Source: Agrococcus sp. Marseille-Q4369
Lineage (GTDB): Bacteria; Actinomycetota; Actinomycetes; Actinomycetales; Microbacteriaceae
NCBI RefSeq assembly: GCF_018308945.1
Contig: NZ_CP070501.1
Coordinates: 496,001-560,000, forward strand
Length of the DNA: 64,000 nt
Direction of reading: 5' to 3'
The notes under the pieces were generated by a model. That model ran no database searches, was not told the DNA's origin, and was given only the letters and a program-made list of their open reading frames with translations. The position numbers and the translations under genes are program-made. Below, piece after piece: positions 8,140-16,760 of this stretch. Positions within the stretch are counted from its first letter, which is position 1. Every line of letters begins with the position of its first letter.

Positions 8140-8847
8140 ATGACCCCTCGCACCGTGCTCGTCACCGGCGGCAACCGCGGCATCGGCCGCGCGATCGCCC
8201 AGTCCTTCCTCGACGCCGGTCACCGCGTCGCGATCACCTCGCGCGACGGCTCGGGCCCCGAGGGCGCGCTCGCGGTCGCGGCGGACGTGACGGATGCGGC
8301 CTCGATCGACGCAGCCTTCACGCGCATCGAGCAGGAGCTCGGCCCGGTCGAGGTCGTCGTCGCGAACGCGGGCATCACGCGCGACACGCTGCTCATGCGC
8401 ATGAGCGAGGAGGACTTCGCGGCGGTCGTCGACACGAACCTCGGCGGCGCGTTCCGCGTCGCGCAGCGCGCCTCGAAGGGCATGCTGCGCGCCAAGTGGG
8501 GCCGCGTCATCCTCATCTCGAGCGTCGTCGGCCTCTACGGCGGGCCCGGTCAGGTCAACTACGCCGCCTCGAAGGCGGGCCTGGTCGGCATCGCCCGCTC
8601 GATCACGCGCGAGCTCGGCGCCCGCGGCATCACGGCGAACGTCGTGGCGCCCGGCTTCATCGCGACCGACATGACGGCGGAGCTCGACGAGAAGACGCAG
8701 GCCGAGTACAAGGCGGCGATCCCCGCGGCGCGCTACGGCAGCGCCGAGGAGGTCGCCGGGGTCGTGCGCTGGCTCGCGGGCGACGAGGCCGCCTACATCT
8801 CCGGTGCCGTCATCCCCGTCGATGGCGGCCTCGGCATGGGCCACTAG
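8140..8847 (+). CDS. fabG: 3-oxoacyl-[ACP] reductase, FabG-type SDR
   Basis: A 235-residue NADPH-dependent short-chain dehydrogenase. Motifs in order: TGGNRGIG dinucleotide loop (about residues 8-15), NAG (about 75), the catalytic Ser in LISSVVG, then YAASK with catalytic Tyr and Lys (about 143-147), and the C-terminal GAVIPVDGGLGMGH. Length and the MTAELDEKTQ segment after PGFIATD fit FabG of type II fatty acid synthesis, as in mycobacterial FabG1/MabA, although no inhA or other fatty acid gene is adjacent. The ATG at 8140 follows TAGGCT (8127-8132) by 7 bases. It is divergent from the DUF3099 operon. Confidence 0.85.
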   Translation: MTPRTVLVTGGNRGIGRAIAQSFLDAGHRVAITSRDGSGPEGALAVAADVTDAASIDAAFTRIEQELGPVEVVVANAGITRDTLLMRMSEEDFAAVVDTNLGGAFRVAQRASKGMLRAKWGRVILISSVVGLYGGPGQVNYAASKAGLVGIARSITRELGARGITANVVAPGFIATDMTAELDEKTQAEYKAAIPAARYGSAEEVAGVVRWLAGDEAAYISGAVIPVDGGLGMGH

Positions 8848-8870
8848 CCGACGTCCGGCAGCCGCGGCGC

Positions 8871-9608
8871 TCAGGCGTGGCGCTGGTAGACGCCCGTGCG
8901 CAGCTCGGCGATCCAGTGCTCGAGGAACGGGATGCCGGCGGCGCGCGCGACGGCGATCTCGGCCTCGACGTCGTAGGGCACGCGCTCGAACTGCACCGAG
9001 AGAGCGCCGGCGTCGCCCGCCTCGAGCAGCGCGTACGCCGCGGTCGGGTCGCCGTCGAGCTCGTTGCCGGCGCTGCCGACGTTCAGCAGCCACCGGCCGC
9101 GGCGGATGTCGAGCCACTGGTCGTGCAGGTCGCCGTACGCGACGACGTCCGCGCGCGGCACGGCACCCGTCGCATCCGTCGCCTCGAACATGGCGTCGTA
9201 CGTCGCGTCGTCGGCGTCCGAGCGCACGCGGTGGTGGACGGAGTCGGCGGATGCGTGGAAGAGGCGCACGAGGCGGGAGCCCAGCAGCGCGTCGTGATGG
9301 AACGGCAGCGCGGCGAGCCACGGGAGGGCGTCGGCGCCGAGCTCGTCGCGGTACCACGCGGGCGCCGTCCACGGCGAGCGCTCCGGGGTCGCGACCGCCT
9401 CGTCCCAGTTGCCGCGCACGACGACATCGCAGGCCTCGCGCGCGAGCTCGACGACCGCCCGGCCCCGCGGCCCCTTGCCGACGAGGTCGCCGCCGCACCA
9501 CACCGCATCCGCCCCGCGCCGCCGCGCGTCGGCGAGCACGGCCTCGAACGCCGTCAGGTTGCCATGCATGTCGGAGACGATCGCGACGCGCTCGGCGGGA
9601 GGGGCCAC
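8871..9608 (-). CDS. Calcineurin-like metallophosphoesterase
   Basis: A 245-residue protein of the calcineurin-like phosphoesterase superfamily, small YfcE/MJ0936-like group. Metal-binding motifs are plain: SDMHGN (about residues 12-17), GGDLVGKGP (about 39), RGNWDE with the GN(H/W)D pattern (about 65), and a later G-D-LH element plus LNVGSAGN. It probably hydrolyses a phosphodiester or phosphomonoester; the substrate is unknown. It starts with GTG at 9608, 7 bases after the serB stop, so it is the third gene of a glgC-serB-phosphoesterase operon. Length fits the family. Confidence 0.85.
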   Translation of the reverse strand: MAPPAERVAIVSDMHGNLTAFEAVLADARRRGADAVWCGGDLVGKGPRGRAVVELAREACDVVVRGNWDEAVATPERSPWTAPAWYRDELGADALPWLAALPFHHDALLGSRLVRLFHASADSVHHRVRSDADDATYDAMFEATDATGAVPRADVVAYGDLHDQWLDIRRGRWLLNVGSAGNELDGDPTAAYALLEAGDAGALSVQFERVPYDVEAEIAVARAAGIPFLEHWIAELRTGVYQRHA

Positions 9609-9615
9609 GGGCGCC

Positions 9616-10260
9616 TCAGCCCGGCAGGATCGGGATGAGCTCGCGGAAGTCGGGCACGTCGACGACGTTGGTCGCGACCTCGCGCACGAGCGGCTTCGCG
9701 CAGAAGGCGACAGAGATGCCGGCCGATTCCATCATGAGCACGTCGTTCGCGCCGTCGCCGACCGCCATGACGCGCTCTCGCGGCACGCCGAGGTTCAGCC
9801 GCAGCGACTCGAGCGTGTCGCGCTTGGCCGCGCCGTCGATGACGGGACCGATCGAGCGGCCGGTGAGCCGCCCATCCGCGACCTCGAGCCGGTTCGCGCG
9901 CGCGTGGTCGATGCCGAGCTCGGCCGCGAGCGGGTCGAGCACCTCGTGGAAGCCGCCCGAGACGGCCGCGATCCGGCCGCCGCGCGCGTGCACCTCGGCG
10001 ATGAGCTCGGGCACGCCGTCGGTGACCGTCACCTGCTCTCGAGCCTCGTCGAGCACCGAGACGGGCAGCCCCTCGAGCATGCGCAGGCGCTCGGCGAGCG
10101 AGGCGGCGAAGTCGAGCTCGCCCCGCATGGCGCGCTCGGTGACCGCCGCGACGTGCCGCTCGGCGTCGGGACCGACGGCGCGCGCGAGCAGCTCGATGAC
10201 CTCGTCGCGGATGAGGGTCGAGTCGACGTCGGTGACGACGAGGAGCGAAGCCCCCGTCAC
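9616..10260 (-). CDS. serB: Phosphoserine phosphatase SerB
   Basis: A 214-residue HAD-superfamily enzyme that removes phosphate from L-phosphoserine in the last step of serine synthesis. The nucleophile motif DVDST is at about residues 11-15, motif II is SGGF (about 101-104), and GDGANDVLM (about 164-172) supplies the Mg2+-binding acidic pair. The [18 protein letters not shown] cap region is typical of SerB. There is no ACT domain, unlike mycobacterial SerB2. The GTG at 10260 overlaps the glgC stop by 4 bases (GTGA), so the two are co-transcribed. The link with glycogen synthesis has no obvious metabolic logic. Confidence 0.9.
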   Translation of the reverse strand: MTGASLLVVTDVDSTLIRDEVIELLARAVGPDAERHVAAVTERAMRGELDFAASLAERLRMLEGLPVSVLDEAREQVTVTDGVPELIAEVHARGGRIAAVSGGFHEVLDPLAAELGIDHARANRLEVADGRLTGRSIGPVIDGAAKRDTLESLRLNLGVPRERVMAVGDGANDVLMMESAGISVAFCAKPLVREVATNVVDVPDFRELIPILPG

Positions 10261-11492
10261 AGGATCGTCGAGCCCTTCGGCACCGTGACGATGCCGGAGG
10301 CGGAGATCGAGAAGCCGCGCGCGCGATCCGCGTCGTGGTCGACGCCGATCTGCACGCCCGGGCCGATCTCGACCGCCTTGTCGATGATCGCGCGGCGCAC
10401 GACGGCGCCCGCGCCGACGTGCACCTGGTCGAAGAGGATCGCGTCCGAGACCGTCGCTCCCGCGTCGATGGTGCACCACGGCGAGACGACGCTGCGCACG
10501 ATGCTCGCACCCTGGACGACGGAGCCCGCGCCCACGATCGCCTCGTTGACGTCGGCCGCGCGACCCCACGCATCCCTCGTGAACTTCGCGGGCGGCGCGT
10601 TGACGGTCTGGGTGTAGATCGGCCACTCGCGGTTGTAGAGGTTGAAGATCGGCAGCGCCGAGATGAGGTCCATGTGCGCGTCGAAGAACGACTCGATCGT
10701 GCCGACGTCGCGCCAGTAGTACTTGTCGCGCTCGGTCGCGCCGGGCACGGTGTTGTTCTTGAGGTCGTACATCGCGGCCTCGCCGCGCTCGACGAACCAC
10801 GGGATGATGTCGCCGCCCATGTCGTGGTTCGAGTCCTCGAGCCGGTTGTCGGCGATCACGGCCTCGACGAGCGCGTCGGCGTCGAAGACGTAGTTGCCCA
10901 TCGAGGCGAGCACCTCGCCGGGCGCGACGGCGAAGGCGGATGCGTCGGCGGGCTTCTCGTGGAAGGCGCGGATGTAGCCGGGCTTCTCGTCGTCCTCCTC
11001 GATGACGCCGAACTGGCTCGCGAGCTCGAGCGGCTGACGGATGCCGGCGACCGTCGCGCGCGCCCCCGAGGCGATGTGCGCGTCGATCATGTCGCGGAAG
11101 TCCATGCGGTAGACGTGGTCGGCGCCCACGACGACGACGATGTCGGGCTTCTCGTCGGCGATGAGGTTGAGCGACTGGAAGATCGCATCGGCGCTGCCAG
11201 CGAACCAGTGCTTGCCCGTGCGCTGCTGGGCCGGCACCGACGTGACGTAGGAGTTGAGCATCGACGACATGCGCCAGACCTGCGAGATGTGGCGGTCGAG
11301 CGAGTGCGACTTGTACTGCGTCAGCACGACGATCTGCCGCAGGCTCGAGTTGATGAGGTTCGAGATCGCGAAGTCGATGAGGCGATAGGCGCCGCCGAAC
11401 GGCACCGCCGGCTTCGCCCGATCGGCGGTGAGGGGCATGAGTCGCTTGCCCTCGCCGCCTGCGAGCACGATCCCGAAGACCTTCTTGTCCAT
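10257..11492 (-). CDS. glgC: Glucose-1-phosphate adenylyltransferase GlgC
   Basis: ADP-glucose pyrophosphorylase: ATP + glucose 1-phosphate to ADP-glucose + PPi, the committed step of glycogen synthesis. The 411-residue protein has the N-terminal nucleotide loop [20 protein letters not shown] (about residues 12-31), the GTADAIFQ-equivalent [22 protein letters not shown], the FHEKP glucose-1-P site (about 178), and a C-terminal left-handed beta-helix with hexapeptide repeats (about 300-400). The length matches actinobacterial GlgC. The ATG at 11492 is preceded by TAGGGT (11504-11499, minus strand) at 6 bases. It is divergent from glgA, 79 bases between the start codons. Confidence 0.96.
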   Translation of the reverse strand: MDKKVFGIVLAGGEGKRLMPLTADRAKPAVPFGGAYRLIDFAISNLINSSLRQIVVLTQYKSHSLDRHISQVWRMSSMLNSYVTSVPAQQRTGKHWFAGSADAIFQSLNLIADEKPDIVVVVGADHVYRMDFRDMIDAHIASGARATVAGIRQPLELASQFGVIEEDDEKPGYIRAFHEKPADASAFAVAPGEVLASMGNYVFDADALVEAVIADNRLEDSNHDMGGDIIPWFVERGEAAMYDLKNNTVPGATERDKYYWRDVGTIESFFDAHMDLISALPIFNLYNREWPIYTQTVNAPPAKFTRDAWGRAADVNEAIVGAGSVVQGASIVRSVVSPWCTIDAGATVSDAILFDQVHVGAGAVVRRAIIDKAVEIGPGVQIGVDHDADRARGFSISASGIVTVPKGSTIL

Positions 11493-11498
11493 GCGCTC

Positions 11499-11565
11499 AC
11501 CCTACGGTTCTTGTCTGCACGCTGACCAGGAGCCGGATGATCGTCGAGAGCCGCTGGCGTACTGT
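11499..11565. promoter_or_regulatory. Divergent leaderless promoters of glgC and glgA
   Basis: TAGGGT (11504-11499, minus strand) stands 6 bases before the glgC ATG and TACTGT (11560-11565, plus strand) stands 6 bases before the glgA ATG. The 67-base region would hold both -35 regions. No clear palindromic operator was seen between them. Confidence 0.55.
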
Positions 11566-11571
11566 GAGGGC

Positions 11572-12771
11572 ATGCGCGTCGACCTGCTCACGAAGGAGTA
11601 TCCGCCGGAGATCTACGGGGGAGCGGGGGTGCACGTCACCGAGCTCGTGAAGGCGCTCCGCGAGTCGATCGACGTGCGGGTGCGGTGCTTCGGCGCCCCG
11701 CGCGACGAGGAGGGCGTGACCGCCTACGACGTGCCCGCCGAGCTCGCCGACGCGAACGGCGCGCTGCAGACGCTCGCGGTCGACCTGCAGATCGCCGACG
11801 CGGTCGCCGACGCCGATCTCGTGCACTCGCACACCTGGTACGCGAACGAGGCGGGCCGGCTCGCCCAGGAGCTGCACGGCATCCCGCACATCGTCACCGC
11901 GCACTCGCTCGAGCCGCTGCGCCCGTGGAAGGCCGAGCAGCTCGGCGGCGGCTACCGCATCTCGAGCGACATCGAGCGGCGCGCCTACGAGGCGGCCGAC
12001 CGCGTGATCGCCGTGTCCGACGGGATGCGCGCCGACATCCTGCGCTCGTACCCATCGCTCGACCCCGAGCGCGTCGTGACCATCCACAACGGCATCGACC
12101 TCGAGGCGTGGGCGCCGCTGCCGGACGCGGACCGCGCGCGCGAGCTCGGCATGGACCCCGATCGGCCGGCCGTCGTCTTCGTCGGCCGCATCACCCGGCA
12201 GAAGGGCCTGCCGCACCTGCTGCGCGCGGCCCGGGAGCTCCCGGAGGACGTGCAGCTCGTGCTCGTCGCGGGCGCTCCCGACACCCCGGAGATCCTCGCC
12301 GAGGTCAAGGGCCTCGTCGACGAGCTGCGCTCTGCGCGCGGCGGCGTCGTCTGGATCGACGACGTGCTGCCGCGCGACGACGTGCGCGTGCTGCTGAGCC
12401 ACGCGACGGCGTTCGTCTGCCCGAGCGTCTACGAGCCGCTCGGCATCGTCAACCTCGAGGCGATGGCGTGCGGCGCGCCCGTCGTCGGGAGCGCGACCGG
12501 CGGCATCCCCGAGGTCATCGTCGACGGCGAGACGGGCTTCCTCGTGCCGATCGACCAGGTGCAGGACGGCACCGGCACGCCCACCGACCCCGATCGCTTC
12601 GTCGCCGACCTCGCCGACGCGCTCACCCGCATCGTCGCCGACCCCGAGTCGGCCAAGCGGATGGGCGAGGCGGGCCGTGCGCGCGCCGCCGAGCACTTCG
12701 ACTGGCACCGCATCGCGGCAGCGACGCGCGAGGTCTACGAGCGCGTCATCGCCGAGCGCGCCGGTCGATAG
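11572..12771 (+). CDS. glgA: Actinobacterial GT4 glycogen synthase (GlgA/GlgM type)
   Basis: A 399-residue GT-B fold glycosyltransferase of family GT4. The N-terminus has LLTKEYPPEIYGGAGVHV, the nucleotide-sugar glycogen-synthase loop; the C-terminal domain has FVGRITRQKGLPHLL and the EX7E motif in PSVYEPLGIVNLEAMACG (about residues 282-300). Mycobacterial relatives (Rv1212c) use ADP-glucose and have been shown to make maltose 1-phosphate, so GlgM-like chemistry is possible; sequence reading cannot decide. It is divergent from glgC, which supplies ADP-glucose. The ATG at 11572 follows TACTGT by 6 bases. Its stop TAG (12769-12771) is also the first half of the -10 of the next gene. Confidence 0.9.
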   Translation: MRVDLLTKEYPPEIYGGAGVHVTELVKALRESIDVRVRCFGAPRDEEGVTAYDVPAELADANGALQTLAVDLQIADAVADADLVHSHTWYANEAGRLAQELHGIPHIVTAHSLEPLRPWKAEQLGGGYRISSDIERRAYEAADRVIAVSDGMRADILRSYPSLDPERVVTIHNGIDLEAWAPLPDADRARELGMDPDRPAVVFVGRITRQKGLPHLLRAARELPEDVQLVLVAGAPDTPEILAEVKGLVDELRSARGGVVWIDDVLPRDDVRVLLSHATAFVCPSVYEPLGIVNLEAMACGAPVVGSATGGIPEVIVDGETGFLVPIDQVQDGTGTPTDPDRFVADLADALTRIVADPESAKRMGEAGRARAAEHFDWHRIAAATREVYERVIAERAGR

Positions 12772-12774
12772 GCT
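12769..12774 (+). promoter_or_regulatory. -10 element built on the glgA stop codon
   Basis: TAGGCT here begins with the in-frame TAG that ends glgA and lies 7 bases before the ATG of the ATPase gene. The same sharing is seen at 46138-46143 and 48412-48417. Confidence 0.5.
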
Positions 12775-12781
12775 CGAAGCC

Positions 12782-13567
12782 ATGGCGAACGTGCTCGAGC
12801 TCCGCGATGTCTCCTTCGTCCGGAACGGCAACCGGATCCTCGACCGCATCTCCTGGAGCGTCGACGAGGCCGACCGCTGGGTCATCCTCGGCCCGAACGG
12901 CGCCGGCAAGTCGACGATCCTGCAGCTGGCCGCCGCCGCGACGCACCCCACCGCCGGCGAGGTGCACGTGCTCGGCGAGCGCATCGGCAAGGTCGACGTC
13001 TTCGAGCTCCGCACCCGCATCGGCCTCGCCGCGACGGGCCTCGCGCGCCGCATCCCCGCCGCCGAGCGCGTCGGCGACGTCGTGCTCACCGCCGCCTATG
13101 CCGTGACCGGCCGGTGGCGCGAGCAGTACGAGTCGCTCGACCTCGAGCGCGCCGCCGAGGTCATGGACGCGTGGGATCTCGGCCCCCTCGCCACCCGCCC
13201 GTTCGGCACGCTCTCCGACGGGGAGCGCAAGCGCGTGCAGATCGCCCGCGCCGTCATGACCGACCCTGAGCTCATGCTGCTCGACGAGCCGGCCGGCAGC
13301 CTCGACCTCGGCGCGCGCGAGTCGCTGCTCGCGTCGCTCGAGGAGTACGCGTCGAGCCCGCTCGCGCCGGCGATCGTCATGGTGACGCACCACGTGGAGG
13401 AGATCCCGCCGGGCTTCACGCACGCGATGCTGCTGCGCGAGGGCGGCATCGTCGCGGCGGGACCGCTCGACGACGTGCTGACGGATGCGCGCCTCACCGA
13501 GACCTTCGGGATCCCGCTCGCGGTCGCGCACGAGGGCGGCCGCTGGTCGGCGCGGGCGAAGCGCTGA
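12782..13567 (+). CDS. ABC transporter-type ATP-binding protein
   Basis: A single ABC ATPase domain of 261 residues: Walker A GPNGAGKST (about residues 37-45), signature SDGERKRVQIARA with an LSDGE core, Walker B LMLLDEPAGSLDLGARE, and the switch His in MVTHHVEEIPPGF. It resembles the YlmA/ModF-like soluble ATPases found in actinobacteria beside glgA or serB. No permease or binding protein is adjacent, so its partner is unknown. TAGGCT (12769-12774) ends 7 bases before the ATG at 12782, and the TAG of that hexamer is the stop codon of glgA. Confidence 0.88.
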   Translation: MANVLELRDVSFVRNGNRILDRISWSVDEADRWVILGPNGAGKSTILQLAAAATHPTAGEVHVLGERIGKVDVFELRTRIGLAATGLARRIPAAERVGDVVLTAAYAVTGRWREQYESLDLERAAEVMDAWDLGPLATRPFGTLSDGERKRVQIARAVMTDPELMLLDEPAGSLDLGARESLLASLEEYASSPLAPAIVMVTHHVEEIPPGFTHAMLLREGGIVAAGPLDDVLTDARLTETFGIPLAVAHEGGRWSARAKR

Positions 13568-13593
13568 CCCGCCCGGCAGCCGTTCCCACCTGA

Positions 13594-13599
13594 TACACT
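13594..13599 (+). promoter_or_regulatory. -10 element of rpmE2
   Basis: TACACT lies 58 bases before the rpmE2 start and predicts a leader of about 50 bases, in contrast to the leaderless genes around it. A ribosome binding site AAGGAA occurs at about 13648-13653. Confidence 0.45.
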
Positions 13600-13657
13600 C
13601 GTCTGTCGGCCCGCACGCCGACCGAAGACTTCCGCGCCCGAGCGACCAAGGAAACCC

Positions 13658-13906
13658 ATGAAGACCGAGATCCACCCCGACTACCGCCCGATCGTGTTCC
13701 GCGACCTCGCCTCGGGCGAGACGTTCCTCACGCGCTCGACGATCACGAGCGACAAGACGATCGAGCTCGACGGCGAGACCTACCCCGTCATCGACGTCGA
13801 GATCTCGTCGGCCTCGCACCCGTTCTACACGGGCAAGCAGCGCATCATGGACTCGGCCGGCCGCGTCGAGAAGTTCAAGAACCGCTACAAGGGCTTCGGC
13901 GGCTGA
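13658..13906 (+). CDS. rpmE2: 50S ribosomal protein L31 type B
   Basis: An 82-residue ribosomal protein. It lacks the CxxC pairs of zinc-binding L31 and has the type B sequence: [14 protein letters not shown] at the N-terminus, [10 protein letters not shown] (about residues 49-58) and the [11 protein letters not shown]-terminus. Type B copies replace the zinc form when zinc is short in several actinobacteria and are often Zur-regulated; no Zur box was confirmed here. The start is the ATG at 13658 with AAGGAA upstream. It is monocistronic and followed by a strong hairpin. Confidence 0.95.
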   Translation: MKTEIHPDYRPIVFRDLASGETFLTRSTITSDKTIELDGETYPVIDVEISSASHPFYTGKQRIMDSAGRVEKFKNRYKGFGG

Positions 13907-13920
13907 TCGCAGCAGCACGC

Positions 13921-13956
13921 ACAGAGGGCGACGGGCTTCGGCTCGTCGCCCTCTGT
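13921..13956 (+). terminator. Hairpin terminator after rpmE2
   Basis: A 16-bp stem with one G-U pair, 13921-13936 against 13941-13956, closed by a TTCG loop (13937-13940). It begins 15 bases after the rpmE2 stop. There is no T tract, as is usual in this GC-rich genome. Confidence 0.8.
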
Positions 13957-14023
13957 CGTGTCGCCGCAGCCTGCACCGCTCCGTGCTCGTCAGAGCGCAA
14001 CGACGTCGGCTCAGGCGCAGACA

Positions 14024-14998
14024 TCACGTCATCAGAGCCCGACCTTGTCCTCGTCGCAACGACCTCCATGACCACCTTCGCCCGATCGGCATGAGCTCGG
14101 CATCCGGAGGGGCGCCTTCGTGCAGGAGTTCTCCGGCGGATGCCGGTAGCCCGAGTATGCCGATCAGTCGGTGCGGGAGGGCCTCAGACCAGGGCTCCCT
14201 CGCGAGAGCACGAAGCGCCGCGGCGTCCTCCTGGCTCCTGCCCAGCTCCGCGAGCACACGGTCGATCGTGGCGTCGCTCGAGCCATGCAGACCATGCCAG
14301 GAGCGAGGTTCGGCACGCAGCGCGGCCAGCTCGGGGCCAAAGAGCGTGGGATCGCCGAACGGGATGACATGCAACCAGTGGAGATCGAGATCGGCGATCA
14401 CGGAGCGCCAGCGGTGCTTCCCACCCTCGTGATAGCCGCTCGGCGTGAAGACTTCCAGAATCGACCCATGCGCGTGAGCGGTGACGGCGACGACGGGTCG
14501 CACGTACGGCGCCCAGTTCCAAGCCGCTGGATCGTCAGTGAGCAAGACGCTCCGGCCTTCGAGCACGACGTGCGTCGCGGCGCTCGGCACGATGGCGTGG
14601 ATGGGATCGGTGGGTAGCCACCGATCGACGCCCAGTGCGTTCAGCGTCGTGGGGAGCACGTAGATCGCCGTCGTCAGGGGTGGGGGCGTCCTGACGCGGT
14701 CCCTGGCGGCGGCGACGGAGCCACTGTCCGGGGCTCCGGCGAACCGACCCCACTGCACCTCGGCACCGGTTCGCTCTGCGACCGACGCTGCGAGCTCCGG
14801 GACGGCGGCGCCGGAACCGATCGCGCGCCCGTTCAACGTGGCGATGACGACCTCGACACCGGTGATCGGCGCCCAGGACGCCAACCCGGTCGTGCCGAGC
14901 TGCGCGAAGAGCTCCGCGGCCAGGTCAGGGGTGATCGGGGACCGGTCCCAGCCCTCGTCGATCCGGAACCACTCGACCGCACTCGCTGCAGACGTCAC
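14024..14998 (-). CDS. Unrecognised 324-residue protein
   Basis: I do not recognise this protein. It is 324 residues long, soluble in appearance, without signal peptide or membrane helix. Notable segments are TTAIYVLPTTLNALGVDRW (about residues 111-129), VVLEGRSVLLTDDPAAWNW, HRWRSVIADLDLHWLHVIPFGDP and RSWHGLHGS. Tryptophan and His are unusually common. TAGCGT (15011-15006, minus strand) stands 7 bases before a GTG at 14998, which supports the start. Codon use is a little less GC-extreme than neighbours, so later acquisition is possible. It has no operon partner. A metal-independent enzyme or a phage-like accessory role are both only guesses. Confidence 0.72.
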   Translation of the reverse strand: MTSAASAVEWFRIDEGWDRSPITPDLAAELFAQLGTTGLASWAPITGVEVVIATLNGRAIGSGAAVPELAASVAERTGAEVQWGRFAGAPDSGSVAAARDRVRTPPPLTTAIYVLPTTLNALGVDRWLPTDPIHAIVPSAATHVVLEGRSVLLTDDPAAWNWAPYVRPVVAVTAHAHGSILEVFTPSGYHEGGKHRWRSVIADLDLHWLHVIPFGDPTLFGPELAALRAEPRSWHGLHGSSDATIDRVLAELGRSQEDAAALRALAREPWSEALPHRLIGILGLPASAGELLHEGAPPDAELMPIGRRWSWRSLRRGQGRALMT

Positions 14999-15074
14999 GA
15001 GCTGGACGCTAGCAGCCGGTACCGCGCCGATGAGCGATCAGCATCCTCGCGGCTCCGTGCCAGCAGCGTGGCTG

Positions 15075-15812
15075 TCAGGCGCGCAGCGGCCAGCCTCGGC
15101 CCGCGCTGAACGTGGGGTCGCTGCGGCGCTTGAACTCCTCGAAGCCCGCCGCCTGCTCGTCGGCCCACCGCTCGGTGAGCTCGTGGAGCGAGATCGGGTC
15201 GATGCGCAGCTCGGGGTAGCGGGCGGTCATCACCTGCGCGAGCCGGCCCGCGGCGATCGCGTCGGCGCTCGCGTCGTGCGCATCGACGAGCTCGATGCCG
15301 TACACCTCCGCCGCGACCGAGAGCGTGCGCTTGCCGCGGCGGTAGCGGTCGACCTGCCGGTCGATGACCATCGGGTCGATGACCGGGCGGGCGTCGAGCG
15401 GCTCGATGCCGTAGCGGCGGCACTCGGCGGCGAGGAGCGAGAAGTCGTAGGCGGCGTTGAACGCGCACACCGCGAGCCCCGCGGCGAAGTGGCGCGCGAG
15501 CTCCTCGCGGATCTCCTGCACCGCGACCGGTGCCTGCGCGCCCTCGGCGCGCGCCCGCTCGGTCGTGACGCCGTGCACGGCGGTCGACGCGGCCGGGATC
15601 TCGACGCCCGGGTCGACGATCCAGTAGCGACCCTCGATGACGGCGCCGCTCGCGTCGAGCACGCCGACGAACGCGGTGACGATGCGCGACTGCGCGGGGT
15701 CGATGCCCGTCGTCTCGAGGTCGAAGACGGCGAGCCGGTCGATCCAGCGATCGGGCGCCTCGGGACTCACCTCGAGGATCGGCCGTCGCAGCTGCACGCT
15801 CGTCTCCGTCAT
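15075..15812 (-). CDS. DEDDh 3'-5' exonuclease (DNA polymerase III epsilon-like)
   Basis: A 245-residue exonuclease of the DnaQ-like DEDDh family. Exo I is LAVFDLETTGID with Asp and Glu (about residues 28-39), Exo II is VCAFNAAYDFSLL (about 115-127) with Asp, and Exo III includes HDASADA with His and Asp (about 178-184). Two metal ions and the general-base His follow from these residues. It probably trims 3' DNA ends in repair or proofreading; the stand-alone form is widespread in actinobacteria. The ATG at 15812 is preceded by TACCGT (15824-15819, minus strand) at 6 bases. It is divergent from the hydrolase at 15861. Confidence 0.88.
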   Translation of the reverse strand: MTETSVQLRRPILEVSPEAPDRWIDRLAVFDLETTGIDPAQSRIVTAFVGVLDASGAVIEGRYWIVDPGVEIPAASTAVHGVTTERARAEGAQAPVAVQEIREELARHFAAGLAVCAFNAAYDFSLLAAECRRYGIEPLDARPVIDPMVIDRQVDRYRRGKRTLSVAAEVYGIELVDAHDASADAIAAGRLAQVMTARYPELRIDPISLHELTERWADEQAAGFEEFKRRSDPTFSAGRGWPLRA

Positions 15813-15860
15813 GCGCCCACGGTAGCCCGCACCTCCCACACCCGCGGGTAGGCTCGACCG

Positions 15861-16760
15861 GTGCCAGTGGAAAGCGGATCGCGCCCGTCGCCCTACCGAG
15901 CGCTGCTCGACGCACTGCCGCAGCGCGAGCGCGTCGTCGACGTCGACGGCACGGCTACGGCGGTGTTCGATTACGGCGACCCGGATGCGACGCCGATCGT
16001 CTTCGTGCACGGCTTCCGCGGCGACCACCACGGGCTCGAGCCGATCGCTGCGCACCTGCCCAGCATGCGGGTCATCGCCCCCGACCTCCCCGGCTTCGGC
16101 GACTCCGACGCCCTGCCCACCGCATCCATCGACGCCTACGCCGCGTGGCTGCGCGCGCTCGTCGCGAGCGAGGCTCCCGGCGCCGCCGTGCTCGGCCACT
16201 CGTTCGGCTCGATCGTCGTCGCGCACGCCGCCGCGAGCGGCCTCGACGCGAGCCGCATCGTGCTCGTCAACCCCATCGCGACGCCCGCGCTCTCGGGCCC
16301 CAACCGGCTCGGCTCGGCGCTCGCGCTCGGCTACTACCGCGCCGCCGCGGCCCTGCCCGAGCGCGCGGGCCTCGCGCTGCTCGGCGCGCCGCCCATCGTG
16401 CGCGGCATGAGCGCGTTCATGGCGAAGACGCGCGACCGGGACCTGCGCGCCTGGATCCACGGCCAGCACGACGCCTACTTCTCGAGCTACGCCTCGCGCC
16501 AGTCGGTGCTCGAGGCCTTCGACGCATCCATCCGCCACACGGTCGGCGAGGTCGCGGCCCGCATCCCGCAGCCCGTGCAGCTCATCGCCGCCGACCGCGA
16601 CGACATCACGCCGCTGCGCGAGCAGCACCGGCTGCGCGCGCGCTTCCCCGACGCGCGCCTCGCGGTGCTCCGCGGCACCGGCCACCTCGTGCACTACGAG
16701 CAGCCGCGCGAGGCCGCCGCGATCATCCGGCGCTTCCTCGCCGAGGGCACCGCGCGCTGA
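15861..16760 (+). CDS. Alpha/beta hydrolase
   Basis: A 299-residue alpha/beta-hydrolase fold protein. The oxyanion region is VFVHGFRGDHHGLEP (about residues 47-61), the nucleophile elbow is GHSFGS (about 112-117), the acid is probably Asp in AADRDDITPL (about 250), and the base is His in GTGHLVHYEQP (about 275). The substrate is unknown. The start is the GTG at 15861, because TAGGCT (15849-15854) ends 6 bases upstream. Its TGA shares an A with the ATG of the glycosyltransferase gene, so the pair is translationally coupled, which hints at a lipid or envelope glycan task. Confidence 0.85.
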   Translation: MPVESGSRPSPYRALLDALPQRERVVDVDGTATAVFDYGDPDATPIVFVHGFRGDHHGLEPIAAHLPSMRVIAPDLPGFGDSDALPTASIDAYAAWLRALVASEAPGAAVLGHSFGSIVVAHAAASGLDASRIVLVNPIATPALSGPNRLGSALALGYYRAAAALPERAGLALLGAPPIVRGMSAFMAKTRDRDLRAWIHGQHDAYFSSYASRQSVLEAFDASIRHTVGEVAARIPQPVQLIAADRDDITPLREQHRLRARFPDARLAVLRGTGHLVHYEQPREAAAIIRRFLAEGTAR

